From: Pacificitalea sp040119125
GTDB lineage: Bacteria; Pseudomonadota; Alphaproteobacteria; Rhodobacterales; Rhodobacteraceae
Length of the DNA stretch: 64,000 bases
Direction: 5' to 3'
Assembly: GCA_040119125.1 (NCBI GenBank)
Contig: JBEDTR010000008.1
Coordinates: 124,001-188,000 of the forward strand
The position numbers were made by a program, and so were the translations under genes. Positions 51,667 to 60,756 of the stretch are shown here, one piece after another. Every line of letters starts with the position of its first letter. Within the stretch, counting starts at the first letter, position 1. The notes under the pieces are model-generated. The model saw only the letters and a program-made list of their open reading frames with translations, had not been told where the DNA came from and ran no database searches.

Positions 51667-52877
51667 CAGCCGCGCATCAATTCCATCAGGCCCACATCAG
51701 GGTCACCGACCCGCTCCGGCGCGGGGCTGGTGCCCGCCTCGATCAGCCGCTTGCCGACCATATAGGCACGGGGATCGTTCATCGCATCTACGGCGATCAA
51801 GCGGTCACCGGTGTAATACCAATGCGACACGGTTCCGCTTTTTTCACCCGCGCGGGCGATGACATGATCATAGCCGGTGTTCAGCCCGGCGATTTGCAGT
51901 TTCACGTCATACTGGTCCGACCAGAACCACGGTTTGGGATCATAATCACAGCCCTGACCCAGCATGTTGCAGGCAACGAGTTCAGCCTGATCGATAGCGT
52001 TTTGTACGGATTCGAGCCTGATCTGGGCGCCGTCCCGAGGAAACGAGGCGCAATCGCCTGCCGCCCAGATCGCAGGGTCCGAGGTCTGTCCGCGCAGGCC
52101 CGTCGCAATGCCATTGTCGATGCGAAGCCCTGCGGCCTCAGCCAGCGCCACATTCGGCGCAATCCCGACACCGACCACAACCAGATCAACGTCGAGCGTA
52201 TCGCCGCCCGCGAGAACCGCGCCGCTGACATGACCGTCACCGATGAGCCGCTCCAACCCGGTGGCCTCGCGCAGCGTTACCCCATGCGCAAGGTGCAGCG
52301 CGCGGAAGAAATCCGAGGTCACGGGCGCCGCGACGCGCTTGAGGATGCGGTCGGCCATTTCGACCAGCGTCACCTCCATGCCACGCGCAGCGGCGACCGC
52401 TGCGGCCTCCAGCCCGATATAGCCTCCCCCGACGATCAACACGCGCTTGCCCGGTGCGAATTCATGCGCCATCGCATCCACATCGGCGAGCGTGCGCACG
52501 CCGTAAACCCCGCTGAGATCTCCGCCGATGGCAGCAGGCAAGCGGTGCGGACGGGCCCCGGTGGTCAGCGCCAACTGGTCATAGGTCAAAGCCTCTCCGG
52601 CGACGGTCACGGTGCGCGCAGCTGCGTCAATCGCCTCGACCTTGGCGCCAAGCCGCAGGGTGATGTCCTGCTCGGCATACCAGCTTCCGGGCCGCAGGTA
52701 GAGCCGCTCTTTCGGCATGTCGCCCAGCAGATATTTCTTGGACAAAGGGGGACGCTGATAGGGCGGCACCGCCTCCTCGCAGAGCAGAGTGATCGGCCCC
52801 GTGTGCCCCTCCGCCCGCAGTTTCGCCACCAACGAACATCCAGCCTGACCGCCCCCGATCACGATGATTCCGCCCAT
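51666..52877 (-). CDS. FAD-dependent ferredoxin/rubredoxin-reductase-like oxidoreductase
   Basis: A 403-residue flavoprotein: FAD site IIVIGGGQAGCSLVAKL at the N-terminus, RPPLSKKYL, NAD site VLIVGGGYIGLEAAAVAA near 150, and WAAGDCASFP near 275. It matches reductases such as rhodocoxin and putidaredoxin reductase, which pass electrons from NAD(P)H to a ferredoxin for a P450 or dioxygenase; no such partner lies nearby. ATG 52877 is used since the longer frame lies antisense to the peroxiredoxin gene. Confidence 0.93.
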   Translation of the reverse strand: MGGIIVIGGGQAGCSLVAKLRAEGHTGPITLLCEEAVPPYQRPPLSKKYLLGDMPKERLYLRPGSWYAEQDITLRLGAKVEAIDAAARTVTVAGEALTYDQLALTTGARPHRLPAAIGGDLSGVYGVRTLADVDAMAHEFAPGKRVLIVGGGYIGLEAAAVAAARGMEVTLVEMADRILKRVAAPVTSDFFRALHLAHGVTLREATGLERLIGDGHVSGAVLAGGDTLDVDLVVVGVGIAPNVALAEAAGLRIDNGIATGLRGQTSDPAIWAAGDCASFPRDGAQIRLESVQNAIDQAELVACNMLGQGCDYDPKPWFWSDQYDVKLQIAGLNTGYDHVIARAGEKSGTVSHWYYTGDRLIAVDAMNDPRAYMVGKRLIEAGTSPAPERVGDPDVGLMELMRG

Positions 52878-52956
52878 GTCGAACTCCTTCTGGTCATGCC
52901 GTCTATCGCGGCCTATCGTCCGGCCCGAAACAGACACAAACCACAGGATGACTGCA

Positions 52957-53445
52957 ATGACCATTTCCGTTGGTGACACGCTGCCCGAAGCTACGCTGGC
53001 CCGCATGGGCGATGCTGGGCCAGAGCAGGTCTCTCTCGACAGCCTGACCAAGGGCCGCAAGGTCGTGATCTTTGCGCTGCCCGGCGCGTTCACCGGCACC
53101 TGCACCACCGCCCATGTGCCAAGCTTCATCCGCACCCATGACCAAATCACCGCCAAGGGCGTCGATGAGGTCATCTGCATTTCCGTCAATGATCCGTTCG
53201 TGATGAAGGCATGGAGCGAGTCGACCGGCGCCGCTGACGCTGGCATCGCCATGCTGGGCGATCCGGAGAGTGCCTTTACCACCGAGATCGGCATGGAATT
53301 CAGCGCGCCGCCCGCCGGGCTGATCAACCGCTCCGCCCGCTACGCGATGCTGGTCGAGGATGGCGTGGTCAAGGTGCTGCACCGCGAAGAAAGCCCCGGC
53401 ACCTGCGAAGTGTCCGGCGGCGAAGCGATGCTGGCCGAGCTTTGA
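52957..53445 (+). CDS. Peroxiredoxin, Prx5 type
   Basis: A 162-residue peroxiredoxin: MTISVGDTLPEATLARM start and peroxidatic Cys49 in LPGAFTGTCTTAHVPSF, then CISVNDPFVMKAW and RSARYAMLVEDGVVKVLHREE. It reduces hydrogen and organic peroxides, usually with glutathione/glutaredoxin or thioredoxin. ATG 52957 is chosen: AGGA lies eight bases before it. Divergent from the ferredoxin-reductase-like gene with an 79-base gap, which could share a promoter region. Confidence 0.95.
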   Translation: MTISVGDTLPEATLARMGDAGPEQVSLDSLTKGRKVVIFALPGAFTGTCTTAHVPSFIRTHDQITAKGVDEVICISVNDPFVMKAWSESTGAADAGIAMLGDPESAFTTEIGMEFSAPPAGLINRSARYAMLVEDGVVKVLHREESPGTCEVSGGEAMLAEL

Positions 53446-53482
53446 TCAATCGCCCTGCGCCCGGCCCGTCCGGGCGCAGACC

Positions 53483-54604
53483 CTATTCCGGCAAGCGCGC
53501 AACAGCCCAGCGAGCGGCATCGGCTACGGCCGGATCGGGATCATCGGTCAGGCGCTGCGCCACTGGGCGTAGCTGCGGCAGGCCGGAATTTCCCACCGCG
53601 TAAAGCACATTGCGCACAAAACGGTCGCGCCCGATCCGCTTGATCGGACTGCCGGAAAACCGCTCCCTAAATCCTGCATCGTCCAGCACCGCCAGTTCCG
53701 CTAGCGGCGGCGCGATGGTGCCCGCGCGGGCGGCGTAGCGGATGTCGCTGGCCTCGACCGCGAATTTGTTCCACGGGCAGACCGCCAGACAATCATCGCA
53801 GCCATAGATGCGATTGCCGAGCGCGGGGCGCAGCGCTTCGTCCACCGGACCTTTGTGCTCGATCGTCAGGTAGGAAATGCACCGCCGCGCATCCAGCTGA
53901 TAGGGCGCGGGGAACGCGTCTGTGGGGCAGGCATCCAGGCACCGGCGGCAGGAGCCGCAACTATCCGCCCCCGGCCCATCCAGCGGCAGGTCCAGCGTGG
54001 TAAACACCGCCCCCAGAAACACCCAATTGCCCAGATCGCGGCTGACCAGATTGGTATGTTTGCCCTGCCAGCCCAGCCCGGCGGCCTCGGCCAGCGGTTT
54101 TTCGGGCACGGGCGCAGTATCGACGAACACCTTCACCTCGCCGCCCGCCTCCGCGATCAGCCAACGGGCCAGACGCTTCAGCCGCTTCTTGACCAGATCA
54201 TGGTAATCCTTGCCCCGCGCATAGACTGAAATCGCCGCCGCATCGGGGTGGTCCAACACCGCCAGCGGGTCTTCGTCGGGGGTATAGCTTTCGGCCAGCA
54301 TGATGACCGAACGGGCCTCGGGCCACAGGGCGGCGGGGTTCTCGCGCCAGTGACTGCGCTCCTCCATCCACGCCATCTGACCGTGCCGCCCTTCGTCTAG
54401 GAAATGACGCAGGCGCTCGGGCAATTCCGGCAGCGCATCGGGGCGGCACACCCCCATCGCCGAAAACCCTTCGGCCTGCGCCTGCGCCGCAATCCGGTCC
54501 TTGAGATCAGAAGTCGAGATCGGCGTAATGTCCGGGCGGGGGGAAGCCGGGGACCTGATCGGCGAGGATGTTGCGGAAGGCCGGTCGCGACTTGATCTTG
54601 GCAT
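53483..54604 (-). CDS. queG: Epoxyqueuosine reductase
   Basis: A cobalamin-dependent iron-sulfur enzyme: SVIMLAESYTP near the N-terminal third, GWQGKHTNLVSRDLGNWVFLGAVF, 4Fe-4S motifs CGSCRRCLDACPTDAF and CDDCLAVCPWNKF, and a C-terminal HEAT-like part. It makes queuosine from epoxyqueuosine in tRNA. The natural N-terminus should lie near TSDLKDRIAAQA, where no ATG/GTG/TTG exists; ATG 54604 would overlap the GST gene by 98 bases, and an ATT at 54529 is a possible rare start. The start is therefore uncertain. Confidence 0.93.
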   Translation of the reverse strand: MPRSSRDRPSATSSPIRSPASPRPDITPISTSDLKDRIAAQAQAEGFSAMGVCRPDALPELPERLRHFLDEGRHGQMAWMEERSHWRENPAALWPEARSVIMLAESYTPDEDPLAVLDHPDAAAISVYARGKDYHDLVKKRLKRLARWLIAEAGGEVKVFVDTAPVPEKPLAEAAGLGWQGKHTNLVSRDLGNWVFLGAVFTTLDLPLDGPGADSCGSCRRCLDACPTDAFPAPYQLDARRCISYLTIEHKGPVDEALRPALGNRIYGCDDCLAVCPWNKFAVEASDIRYAARAGTIAPPLAELAVLDDAGFRERFSGSPIKRIGRDRFVRNVLYAVGNSGLPQLRPVAQRLTDDPDPAVADAARWAVARLPE

Positions 54605-55172
54605 ACCAGTCCTTGACGTTTGCGCTGCGGTTCCAGTCGACATCACTGATGTAATCCAGCGCCGACAGATGCGCGGCGGCGGCGAAATCCGCGAGCGTCA
54701 TTGCATCCCCGGCCAGCCAGCGCCGCTGATCCAGCAGCCAGTGCAGGTAGTCCAGATGCACCTTCACGGCGCGCGAGCCTGCTTTCACATTGCGGCTTTC
54801 GGGGTAGCCCTGCCCGGTGATCTTCTTGTTCACCCGTTCGTAAAGCAGGTTGCGCGTGACCTCGTTGTGAAACTTGTCGTCGAACCAGCCACACAGGCGT
54901 CGCACCTCGTAGCGCTCCTCAGGGGTGCGCGGCATCAGCGGTGGGGTCGGCTCGATTTCGTCGAGATATTCGCAAATCGCCTGGCTTTCCGCCAGAAACA
55001 TGCCGTTGAGCTTCAGCACCGGCACTTTACCTGCGGGATTACGGCGCAGGAAATCCGCATCCTGTTCCCAATAGCGTTCCTCGACCAGCTCCACCTCGAT
55101 CTTCTTCTCGGCCAGCACGAGACGGACCTTGCGACAGAATGGCGACAGCGGGACATGGAAAAGACGGTTCAT
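54507..55172 (-). CDS. Glutathione S-transferase family protein
   Basis: A 221-residue protein with a thioredoxin-like N-terminal domain (LFHVPLSPFCRKVRLVLAEKK, NPAGKVPVL, FLAESQAICEYLDE) and an all-helical C-terminal domain (LAGDAMTLADFAAAAHLSALDYI). The Ser/Cys in SPFCRK suggests a beta/omega-type enzyme. The acceptor is not known. ATG 55172 is preferred; the longer frame adds five residues only. It precedes queG, whose reading frame starts inside or right after its end. Confidence 0.9.
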   Translation of the reverse strand: MNRLFHVPLSPFCRKVRLVLAEKKIEVELVEERYWEQDADFLRRNPAGKVPVLKLNGMFLAESQAICEYLDEIEPTPPLMPRTPEERYEVRRLCGWFDDKFHNEVTRNLLYERVNKKITGQGYPESRNVKAGSRAVKVHLDYLHWLLDQRRWLAGDAMTLADFAAAAHLSALDYISDVDWNRSANVKDWYAKIKSRPAFRNILADQVPGFPPPGHYADLDF

Positions 55173-55233
55173 ATAGATCCAACGCAACAGGGTGAGTGAG
55201 GTTCACACCTCTTGCCCAAGCAAGGCAGGATTT

Positions 55234-55980
55234 TCAATCCTCGAAACAGGATGCACGCCCGTCTTTGCGGATTGTCGCGGCCCCATCCGCGATCCGTGCC
55301 GCCCGCCGGCGGACAAAGGCCGATGGGTTGGATGCCGAACGCTCCTTCGGATTGGGCAAAACCGCCGCCAAGAGCGCCGCCTGTTGCGCCGACAAATTGG
55401 CAGGCGCTACGCGGAAATGGTGCCATGCCGCAGCCTCGACCCCGAACACGCCCTCGTCGAATTCGGCCACGTTGAGATAGACTTCCAAGATGCGCCGCTT
55501 GGACCAGATGGTTTCAACGGCCGGGGTTATCATTCCCTCCATCGCCTTACGGAGCCACGACCGGTCCTGCCACAAAAACACGTTCTTGACGGTTTGCTGG
55601 CTGATGGTCGAGCCGCCGAACCGCGCGTTGTTTTCCAGCGCATTCCGGATCGCGGCCATGTCAAAGCCCCAATGTGCGCAGAAATTGGCGTCCTCCGCCG
55701 CCACGACCGAGCGTAGCATGACCGGCGCTACCGCATTTATCCCGACCCATTGCTGTTCCACATCGCCCAGCCGCCGGGATTCCTGCCACATCGTGTGGGT
55801 TGTCGGCGGGTTGGCAAAGCTGAACAGGATGATCAGCAAAAAGACGAGCGCGACCGGCGCCAACAGCCAAGGCGCCACTTGCCGCAATATAGCGCGCAAC
55901 GGCCTGCCGCCGCGCTTGCCGCGCGCTGTCGATTTCCGCCCGCCGCCGGTGGATCGTCTGGATTTTGCTGCCCGTGCCAC
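55234..55980 (-). CDS. mtgA: Monofunctional peptidoglycan glycosyltransferase
   Basis: A 248-residue protein with a basic N-terminus, one membrane helix (about residues 32-53) and a GT51 domain: VVAAEDANFCAHWGFD with the catalytic Glu, NNARFGGSTISQQTVKNVFLW, RKAMEGMITPAVE and KRRILEVYLNVAEFDEGVFG. It polymerises lipid II into glycan strands and has no transpeptidase domain. It lies behind the gltB terminator, so it probably has its own promoter. Confidence 0.96.
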   Translation of the reverse strand: MARAAKSRRSTGGGRKSTARGKRGGRPLRAILRQVAPWLLAPVALVFLLIILFSFANPPTTHTMWQESRRLGDVEQQWVGINAVAPVMLRSVVAAEDANFCAHWGFDMAAIRNALENNARFGGSTISQQTVKNVFLWQDRSWLRKAMEGMITPAVETIWSKRRILEVYLNVAEFDEGVFGVEAAAWHHFRVAPANLSAQQAALLAAVLPNPKERSASNPSAFVRRRAARIADGAATIRKDGRASCFED

Positions 55981-56094
55981 GGGGCCACTCTACTGACTGT
56001 CACTGTGACGTGAAAGCGCCTGTCGTTGCGGCAGGCGCAGGAATTTTTTCATCTCGGCAGAGGCGTGCCGGCCAATCCTGCTCTGTCCAAATGC

Positions 56095-56118
56095 AAAAAG
56101 GGCCGCGTGATGCGGCCC
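56095..56118 (-). terminator. Intrinsic terminator after gltB
   Basis: On the minus strand GGGCCGC (56112-56118) pairs exactly with GCGGCCC (56100-56106) over a five-base loop and is followed by TTTTTGCATTT. It lies 26 bases after the gltB stop. Its right flank matches that of the HU-family gene terminator. Confidence 0.85.
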
Positions 56119-56144
56119 TTTCCGTGTGTTTGCAAACCCAGCGA

Positions 56145-59100
56145 TCATTCCGCCGGAATTGCGTCCTTCTCCAGCGACAGCGGATGCGGGATATGGGCCA
56201 GCATTTCCTTCGGACAGATCTGGACGAAATGCGATTTCTCATTGTCCCAGTGCTGCAGGATATCGGCGGCGCGGCGGCTGCCGGTTTCCTGTGCGTGACG
56301 CTCGATCAGGCCGCGCAGTTCGGTTTCCCAATGCTCCACGGAGACCGGACAAGTGACCAGCGTTTCCATGTTTATCATGTCACCCGCGCGCCCCTCGGGA
56401 TCGTAGAGATAGGCCATGCCGCCGGTCATACCGGCCCCGAAGTTTGGCCCGATGGAGCCAAGGATCACCGCGATACCGCCGGTCATGTATTCACATCCGT
56501 TGGAGCCGCAGCCCTCGATCACGACCTTCGCGCCGGAGTTCCGCACCGCGAAACGCTCGCCCGCGCGGCCCGCCGCGAACAGGAAGCCGTCCGTCGCACC
56601 ATATAGAACAGTATTGCCGATGATGGTGTTTTCATGCGCCACCAGCGGCGAGTTCATTGGCGGACGCACAACCACGGTCGCGCCCGACAGGCCCTTGCCG
56701 ACATAGTCGTTGGCGTCGCCCGACACTTCGAGTTTTAGCCCCGGCGCGCCAAACGCCCCCAGCGACTGCCCGGCGGAACCGGTCAGCTTGATCGTCAGGT
56801 GATCGGGCTGCAGGTTGTTGCGCATGCCGAAGCGCTTGACGATATGGCTCGACGTGCGCGTGCCGATGGTCCGCAGCGTGTTCTGCACCGCGTAGCTCAG
56901 CTGCATCTTTTCGCCTTCGTCGAGGAAACGCGCGGCATCCTCCACGATTTCGGCGTCCAGCGTATCGAGCACGGCGTTGCGCGGCTTGTTGCGGTCATAG
57001 ACGATCTTTTCGGCGCCCGTGACCGTCACCAGAAGCGGGTTCAGGTCCAGATCGTCGAGATGCGCGTTGCCCCGGCTCACCTGCGTCAGCAGGTCGGCGC
57101 GACCGATCACTTCGTCCAGCGAACGCGCGCCGATGGAGGCGAGGATTTCCCGCACTTCCTGCGCGTAGAAGGTGATGAGGTTCACGACCTTATCGGCATT
57201 GCCGGTAAACTTCGCGCGCAACTCATCATCCTGCGTGCAGACGCCCACCGGACAGGTGTTCGACTGGCACTGACGCACCATGATGCAGCCCATCGCGATC
57301 AGCGCGGCGGTGCCGATGCCGTATTCTTCGGCGCCCATCATCGCGGCCATGACGATGTCACGACCGGTCCGCAGACCACCATCGGTGCGCAGCGTCACCC
57401 GCTCGCGCAGGTTGTTCATCGCCAGAACCTGATGTGCCTCGCTGAGGCCCATCTCCCACGGCAGACCCGCATATTTGATCGAGGTCGCAGGCGAGGCCCC
57501 GGTGCCACCGTTATGGCCCGAAATCAGGATCACATCGGCCTTGGCTTTGGCCACGCCGGCGGCGATGGTTCCGACGCCGGAGGAGGCGACGAGCTTCACC
57601 GTCACCTTACAGCGCGGGTTGATCTGTTTCAGGTCGTAGATCAGCTGCGCCAGATCCTCGATCGAATAGATGTCGTGATGCGGCGGGGGCGAGATCAGCG
57701 TCACGCCCTTGGTCGAATGGCGCAGACGGGCGATCAGGTCGGTGACCTTCATGCCGGGCAGCTGTCCGCCTTCGCCGGGCTTGGCGCCCTGCGCGACCTT
57801 GATTTCCAGCTCTTCGCACTGGTTGAGGTATTCGGCGGTCACACCAAAGCGGCCCGATGCGACCTGCTTGATCTTGGCGCTGGGGTTATCGCCATTGGCC
57901 TCGGGCACGAAATGCGCCGGATCTTCGCCGCCCTCGCCGCTGTCGGACTTGGCACCGATGCGGTTCATCGCAACATTCAACGTCTTATGCGCTTCGGGCG
58001 ATAGCGCGCCAAGGCTCATCCCCGGCGTGACAAAGCGTTTGCGGATCGAGGTGATGCTTTCCACTTCCTCGATCGGGATCGCTTGGCTGAGCGGCTTGAT
58101 GTCCAGCAGATCACGCAGATGGATCGGCGGGTTGGACCGCATTTTAGCGGAATACTGCTTCCACAGCTCATGGCTCGCCCGGTTACACGCGGCCTGAAGC
58201 ATATGCATCGAGGTCGCTTCCCACGCGTGGGTCTCGCCTTGCTTACGCGCTTTGTAGAAACCGCCAATCGGCAGGATATTTGTGTCGGCGCGCCAGCCGC
58301 GGGTGTGGACACCCTCGACCTGACGCTGAATGCCGGAAACACCAATGCCGCTGATACGGCTGGTCATGCCGGGGAAATATTCCGCCACCATCGCACGCGA
58401 CAGGCCCACGGCCTCGAAGTTCAGACCACCGCGATAGGAGGAAATCACCGAAATCCCCATCTTGGCCATGATCTTGAGCAGGCCCTGATCCACCGCTTCG
58501 CGATATTTCTGCACCGCATCGGTCAACGACCCGTCCAGCAGGCCGCGCTCGATCCGGTCGGCAAGGCTGTCTTCGGCCAGATAGGGGTTCACCACCGTCG
58601 CGCCACAGCCGATCAGCACCGCGAAATAATGCGGGTCGATACATTCGGCAGACCGCACACCCACCGAACAGAACGTCCGCAGGCCCTTGCGCGTCAGCCA
58701 GCTGTGAACGGCCGAGGTCGCGAGGATCATCGGCATCGGCACGCGATCTGCGCTCTGATGCTGATCGGTCAGCACGATATGGCCACCGCCGGCACGCACG
58801 GCGTCTTCCGCTTCCTCGCGGATGCGGGTCAGGTTTTCGGCCAGCGCCGTCGGCCCGCTATCGGCGGGGAAAGTGCAGTCGATCTCGGTCATCGGCGCGT
58901 TGAAATGGCGCACCATCTCATCGAATTGCGCATTGCCCACGAACGGGCTGTCGAGAACGAGGATCTCGGTCTGGCTGCTGTCTTCGTCCAGCACGTTCTT
59001 GAGGTTACCGAACCGGGTCTTCAGGCTCATCACGCGGAATTCGCGCAGCGAGTCGATGGGCGGGTTGGTCACCTGGCTGAAGTTCTGGCGGAAGAAATGG

Positions 59101-60677
59101 CTCAGCGGACGGTATTTTTCAGACAGCACCGCAGACGGCGTGTCATCGCCCATGGAAGCCAGCGTTTCTTTGCCATCCTCGGCCATGGGCGCAAGGATCT
59201 GCTCCAGCTCTTCGATGGAATAGCCCGCAGCAACCTGACGTTGGCGCAGGTCATCACCACTGAACAGCGTCTTTTCGGTCACCGCGTTCAGTGACTCGTC
59301 CAGTTCGCTGATCTTGCTGACCCAATCGCCAAAGGGCTGTGCCTCGGCCAGCTTGTTCTTGATTTCCATATCGTGGAACAGCTGACCGTTCTGCATGTCG
59401 ACAGCGATCATCTGGCCCGGCCCCAATGCGCCCTTTTCGCGCACAGTGCCCTCATCCGTGGGAACCATGCCCACTTCGGAGCCCGCAATCAGCAGGTTGT
59501 CCCCGGTCACGACATAGCGCATCGGGCGCAGGCCGTTGCGATCCAGACCGCCACAGACCCAGCGGCCATCGGTCATCGCCAGCGCGGCGGGGCCATCCCA
59601 CGGCTCCATCACGGAGTTGCAGTAGGAATACATGTCGCGCCATGCTTCGGGCAGCTCGGTCGCCTGTTTGGACCAGCTTTCGGGGACCAGCATCGTCTTC
59701 GCCATCGGGGCAGAGCGACCGGCACGCACCAGCACCTCGAACACCGCGTCGAGCGCGGCACTGTCCGACGCCGATTGCGGCACGATCGGTTTGATGTCCT
59801 CGGCATTATCCCCGAACACCGATGAGGCCATGCGGATCTCATGGCTTTTCATCCAGTTCAGGTTGCCCTTCAGCGTGTTGATCTCGCCGTTATGGGCCAA
59901 CATGCGGAAGGGCTGCGCCAGCCACCACTGCGGGAAGGTGTTGGTCGAATAGCGCTGGTGATAGATCGCGAAGGCGCTCTCGAACCGGTCGTCCAGCAGG
60001 TCGGGGTAGAAATCAGCGACCTGCTCGGCCAGCATCATGCCCTTATAGATGATCGACCGGCACGACAGCGAACAGACGTAGAAGCCAACCTGACGCACGG
60101 CGGCTTTCTCGATCCGGCGACGGATGACGTAAAGCTCGCGCTCGAAGGTTTCCTCATCCACGCCCTTGGCGTTGGAGATGATGATCTGCTCAATCTCGGG
60201 GCGCGTGGCGGATGCTTTTTCGCCCAGACAGGACACATTCACCGGCACATGGCGCCAGCCGTAGATGTAATAGCCCATCCGCAGCACTTCGGTCTCGACG
60301 ATCGTGCGGCAGGCTTCCTGCGCCGAAAAATCGGTGCGCGGCAGGAAGATCTGGCCAACGGCAATCAGGCGATCCTGCTTGGGCTCATGGCCGGTGCGGC
60401 GGATTTGATCGTAGAAGAAGGGCGCAGGGATCTGCACATGGATACCCGCGCCATCGCCGGTGCGGCCATCGGCATCGACAGCACCGCGGTGCCAGATCGC
60501 CTTCAGCGCGTTGATGCCGTTATCCACGACCTTGCGCGACGGCTTGCCGTCGATTGAAACGACGAGCCCGACCCCGCAGGAGCTATGCTCCTCGGTTTCG
60601 GAATAGAGGCCATTCTCTTCCATCCATTTGCGCTTCGCTTCTTCGGCGGCGACCCAGGCGGCGTCATATTTGGTCAT
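56145..60677 (-). CDS. gltB: Glutamate synthase (NADPH), large subunit
   Basis: A 1510-residue enzyme. The Ntn-type amidotransferase Cys lies at residue 34 (EEHSSCGVGLVV), so a propeptide is removed. Central and FMN domains follow, with SGHNGGTGASPATSIKYAGLPWE; the 3Fe-4S cluster is at CIMVRQCQSNTCPVGVC, then a C-terminal beta-helix domain (GANDYVGKGLSG-like GDANDYVGKGLSGATVVV). It transfers the glutamine amide to 2-oxoglutarate. It lies downstream of gltD with one exported protein gene between them. ATG 60677 is five residues after a first ATG. Confidence 0.98.
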   Translation of the reverse strand: MTKYDAAWVAAEEAKRKWMEENGLYSETEEHSSCGVGLVVSIDGKPSRKVVDNGINALKAIWHRGAVDADGRTGDGAGIHVQIPAPFFYDQIRRTGHEPKQDRLIAVGQIFLPRTDFSAQEACRTIVETEVLRMGYYIYGWRHVPVNVSCLGEKASATRPEIEQIIISNAKGVDEETFERELYVIRRRIEKAAVRQVGFYVCSLSCRSIIYKGMMLAEQVADFYPDLLDDRFESAFAIYHQRYSTNTFPQWWLAQPFRMLAHNGEINTLKGNLNWMKSHEIRMASSVFGDNAEDIKPIVPQSASDSAALDAVFEVLVRAGRSAPMAKTMLVPESWSKQATELPEAWRDMYSYCNSVMEPWDGPAALAMTDGRWVCGGLDRNGLRPMRYVVTGDNLLIAGSEVGMVPTDEGTVREKGALGPGQMIAVDMQNGQLFHDMEIKNKLAEAQPFGDWVSKISELDESLNAVTEKTLFSGDDLRQRQVAAGYSIEELEQILAPMAEDGKETLASMGDDTPSAVLSEKYRPLSHFFRQNFSQVTNPPIDSLREFRVMSLKTRFGNLKNVLDEDSSQTEILVLDSPFVGNAQFDEMVRHFNAPMTEIDCTFPADSGPTALAENLTRIREEAEDAVRAGGGHIVLTDQHQSADRVPMPMILATSAVHSWLTRKGLRTFCSVGVRSAECIDPHYFAVLIGCGATVVNPYLAEDSLADRIERGLLDGSLTDAVQKYREAVDQGLLKIMAKMGISVISSYRGGLNFEAVGLSRAMVAEYFPGMTSRISGIGVSGIQRQVEGVHTRGWRADTNILPIGGFYKARKQGETHAWEATSMHMLQAACNRASHELWKQYSAKMRSNPPIHLRDLLDIKPLSQAIPIEEVESITSIRKRFVTPGMSLGALSPEAHKTLNVAMNRIGAKSDSGEGGEDPAHFVPEANGDNPSAKIKQVASGRFGVTAEYLNQCEELEIKVAQGAKPGEGGQLPGMKVTDLIARLRHSTKGVTLISPPPHHDIYSIEDLAQLIYDLKQINPRCKVTVKLVASSGVGTIAAGVAKAKADVILISGHNGGTGASPATSIKYAGLPWEMGLSEAHQVLAMNNLRERVTLRTDGGLRTGRDIVMAAMMGAEEYGIGTAALIAMGCIMVRQCQSNTCPVGVCTQDDELRAKFTGNADKVVNLITFYAQEVREILASIGARSLDEVIGRADLLTQVSRGNAHLDDLDLNPLLVTVTGAEKIVYDRNKPRNAVLDTLDAEIVEDAARFLDEGEKMQLSYAVQNTLRTIGTRTSSHIVKRFGMRNNLQPDHLTIKLTGSAGQSLGAFGAPGLKLEVSGDANDYVGKGLSGATVVVRPPMNSPLVAHENTIIGNTVLYGATDGFLFAAGRAGERFAVRNSGAKVVIEGCGSNGCEYMTGGIAVILGSIGPNFGAGMTGGMAYLYDPEGRAGDMINMETLVTCPVSVEHWETELRGLIERHAQETGSRRAADILQHWDNEKSHFVQICPKEMLAHIPHPLSLEKDAIPAE

Positions 60678-60756
60678 GGCGTTTCCTTTCACTCGGATCC
60701 GGTTGGCTGGCCGCTTCGGGCGGGCTCAGGCCGGGGCTGATGCGGGAGGCGGGGCG

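Noticed and set aside
58083..59294. 403-codon plus-strand frame (and a similar one at 56799-58004) opposite gltB
   Set aside because: Antisense to a well-conserved enzyme, with no family resemblance; open only because of codon bias.
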